Assembly (NCBI GenBank): GCA_903866355.1
Contig: CAIPNE010000414.1
Location: 1-7,551, forward strand
From: an uncultured Gammaproteobacteria bacterium
GTDB taxonomy: Bacteria > Pseudomonadota > Gammaproteobacteria > Ga0077536
DNA: 7,551 bases
Direction of reading: 5' to 3'
In this document: piece by piece, positions 6,705-7,551 of the stretch
How the letters are laid out: each line of letters starts with the position of its first letter
Position numbering within the stretch: position 1 is the first letter of the stretch
The notes under the pieces: model-generated
What the model saw: the letters and a program-made list of their open reading frames with translations, nothing else
What the model was told of the DNA's origin: nothing
The model's database searches: none
Program-made: the position numbers and the translations under genes

Positions 6705-7551
6705 TAGATCCCCCGTGCGCGTTGCAGCGCTATCGATGCCGCGCGACGAGCAAGAACGCCCGCAACGCGAGTTCTAAATTCAATCGTGCCCCGTTTGTCG
6801 TCGATGGGTGTACAGGCGGCGCTCGCGGCGGCCGCGAGGTTCGCCAGGGCCGCGTCGTCGACCAAAGTACCCACCAGTGCCGCGCCGCCGGCAGCCACCA
6901 GCAGCGGCCGAGGTGCCACGGCGCCCAACGATAGGCGGGCCGCGGTGCAGCGCCCGCTGGCGTCCAGCACCAAGCTCACGGCGGCACCCACCACGGCGAT
7001 GTCCATTTCGGTACGCGGAATAAAGCGCAAATACGCATCACCCGAGTGGGCTTGCCGGGTTGGCAACAAGAAATTGACAATGAATTCGTCTGCCGCAAGC
7101 GAGGTCTTGCCTGGCGCTAGGACCACATCTTCTACGTTGGCGACTCGCCGACCGTTAGGGCCGGCGATGGTGCAACGCGCACCGGCTGCAATCAGCGCCG
7201 GCACGCTATCTGCGGCGGGGGACGCGTTGCAAAGATTGCCGCCGAGACTCGCCCGTCCCTGAATTTGCGTGGAACCGATGAGGTGCATGGCTTCTACGAC
7301 GCCCGGCCACTGCCGCACGATCTCTGGGTGTTCGCCCACTTCTGAACCCGTCACCGCCGCGCCGATTTGGATCCCGGCCGCGCTGACCTCAATGGCGCGC
7401 AGTTCTGCGATGCCTTTGATATCGACGATGACCTGCGGCGTGCGGACACCTAGGCGAAGTTGCACTAAAAGATCGGTCCCACCGGCGAGTACCCGAGCAC
7501 CGCCACCCGCTGCCGCAAGACTTTTGACGGCCTCCGGCACGGTGGTTGGCC
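6704..7551 (-). CDS. Molybdenum hydroxylase medium subunit, FAD-binding (5' end off window)
   Basis: FAD subunit passing electrons from the iron-sulfur clusters to the final acceptor. About 281 residues are in the window; the true N-terminus lies beyond the right edge. The frame is open to 7551, and its first residues read PTTVPEAV, the usual start of this fold being ..RPTTLxEAL. The GTG at 7540 is therefore an internal Val, not a start. FAD-binding signatures are ARVLAGGTDLLVQLRLG (near the beginning) and RASLGGNLCNASPAADSVPAL (about a third of the way in). The C-terminal part is the small alpha/beta CoxM-like domain. I see no insertion with extra cysteines, so the [4Fe-4S] cluster of 4-hydroxybenzoyl-CoA reductase HcrB seems absent. 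Stop TAA shares one base with the ATG of the iron-sulfur gene. Confidence 0.93.
   Translation of the reverse strand, partial: PTTVPEAVKSLAAAGGGARVLAGGTDLLVQLRLGVRTPQVIVDIKGIAELRAIEVSAAGIQIGAAVTGSEVGEHPEIVRQWPGVVEAMHLIGSTQIQGRASLGGNLCNASPAADSVPALIAAGARCTIAGPNGRRVANVEDVVLAPGKTSLAADEFIVNFLLPTRQAHSGDAYLRFIPRTEMDIAVVGAAVSLVLDASGRCTAARLSLGAVAPRPLLVAAGGAALVGTLVDDAALANLAAAASAACTPIDDKRGTIEFRTRVAGVLARRAASIALQRARGI

Noticed and set aside
5045..6707. Plus-strand open frames of 233 and 293 codons
   Set aside because: They are antisense to the molybdopterin and iron-sulfur subunit genes. The compositions are low-complexity (Ala, Arg, His rich), as expected for mirror frames of GC-rich genes.
7538..7540. 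GTG as start of the FAD subunit
   Set aside because: The frame is open to the window edge and codons before it give PTT, matching the conserved RPTT segment. The gene is cut by the window instead.
1..7551. CRISPR arrays, tRNA or rRNA genes, insertion sequences
   Set aside because: No regularly spaced repeats, no cloverleaf-like or rRNA segments and no transposase were seen; nearly all of the window is accounted for by catabolic genes.

Overview
The window holds two gene sets of a moderately GC-rich proteobacterium, separated by one TetR-type regulator. I favour a gammaproteobacterium, mainly because the regulator looks like the HapR/LuxR/LitR lineage known best from Vibrio. This placement is inferred from remembered family sequences, not from a search. 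All genes are tightly packed, and no stretch above 300 bases lacks a gene.

Left part (1-2817, all minus strand, read right to left): an operon for a soluble diiron bacterial multicomponent monooxygenase (BMM). The order is hydroxylase beta subunit, then coupling/effector protein (4-base ATGA overlap), then hydroxylase alpha subunit, which runs off the left edge without a stop. The alpha subunit keeps all six predicted diiron ligands (E97, E127, H130, E191, E225, H228) and a four-cysteine cluster. However, it has Ser where the family's active-site Thr is expected, and Glu where Cys or Gln is usual. Gene order resembles phenol hydroxylase operons (dmpLMN order), while much of the alpha sequence resembles the propane/methane monooxygenase branch. 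The reductase, and any gamma subunit, are not visible and would lie beyond the left edge.

Middle (2818-3690): a 186-base divergent intergenic region with a candidate promoter for the monooxygenase operon, a 19-bp near-palindrome and nested inverted repeats. Then comes the plus-strand TetR/HapR-like regulator (3004-3618), followed by a 72-base convergent gap with a weak hairpin.

Right part (3691-7551, minus strand): a molybdenum hydroxylase operon of the xanthine dehydrogenase/CO dehydrogenase superfamily. It runs FAD subunit (5' end off the right edge), [2Fe-2S] subunit, molybdopterin subunit, then a small MoaD/ThiS-like protein ending in Gly-Gly-Gly. Starts and stops overlap or nearly touch, so the four are probably co-translated.

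Together the locus suggests oxidative catabolism of a small organic substrate: O2-dependent hydroxylation by the diiron enzyme, and water-derived hydroxylation of an aldehyde or heteroaromatic by the molybdenum enzyme. That the two act in one pathway is inference from proximity only.
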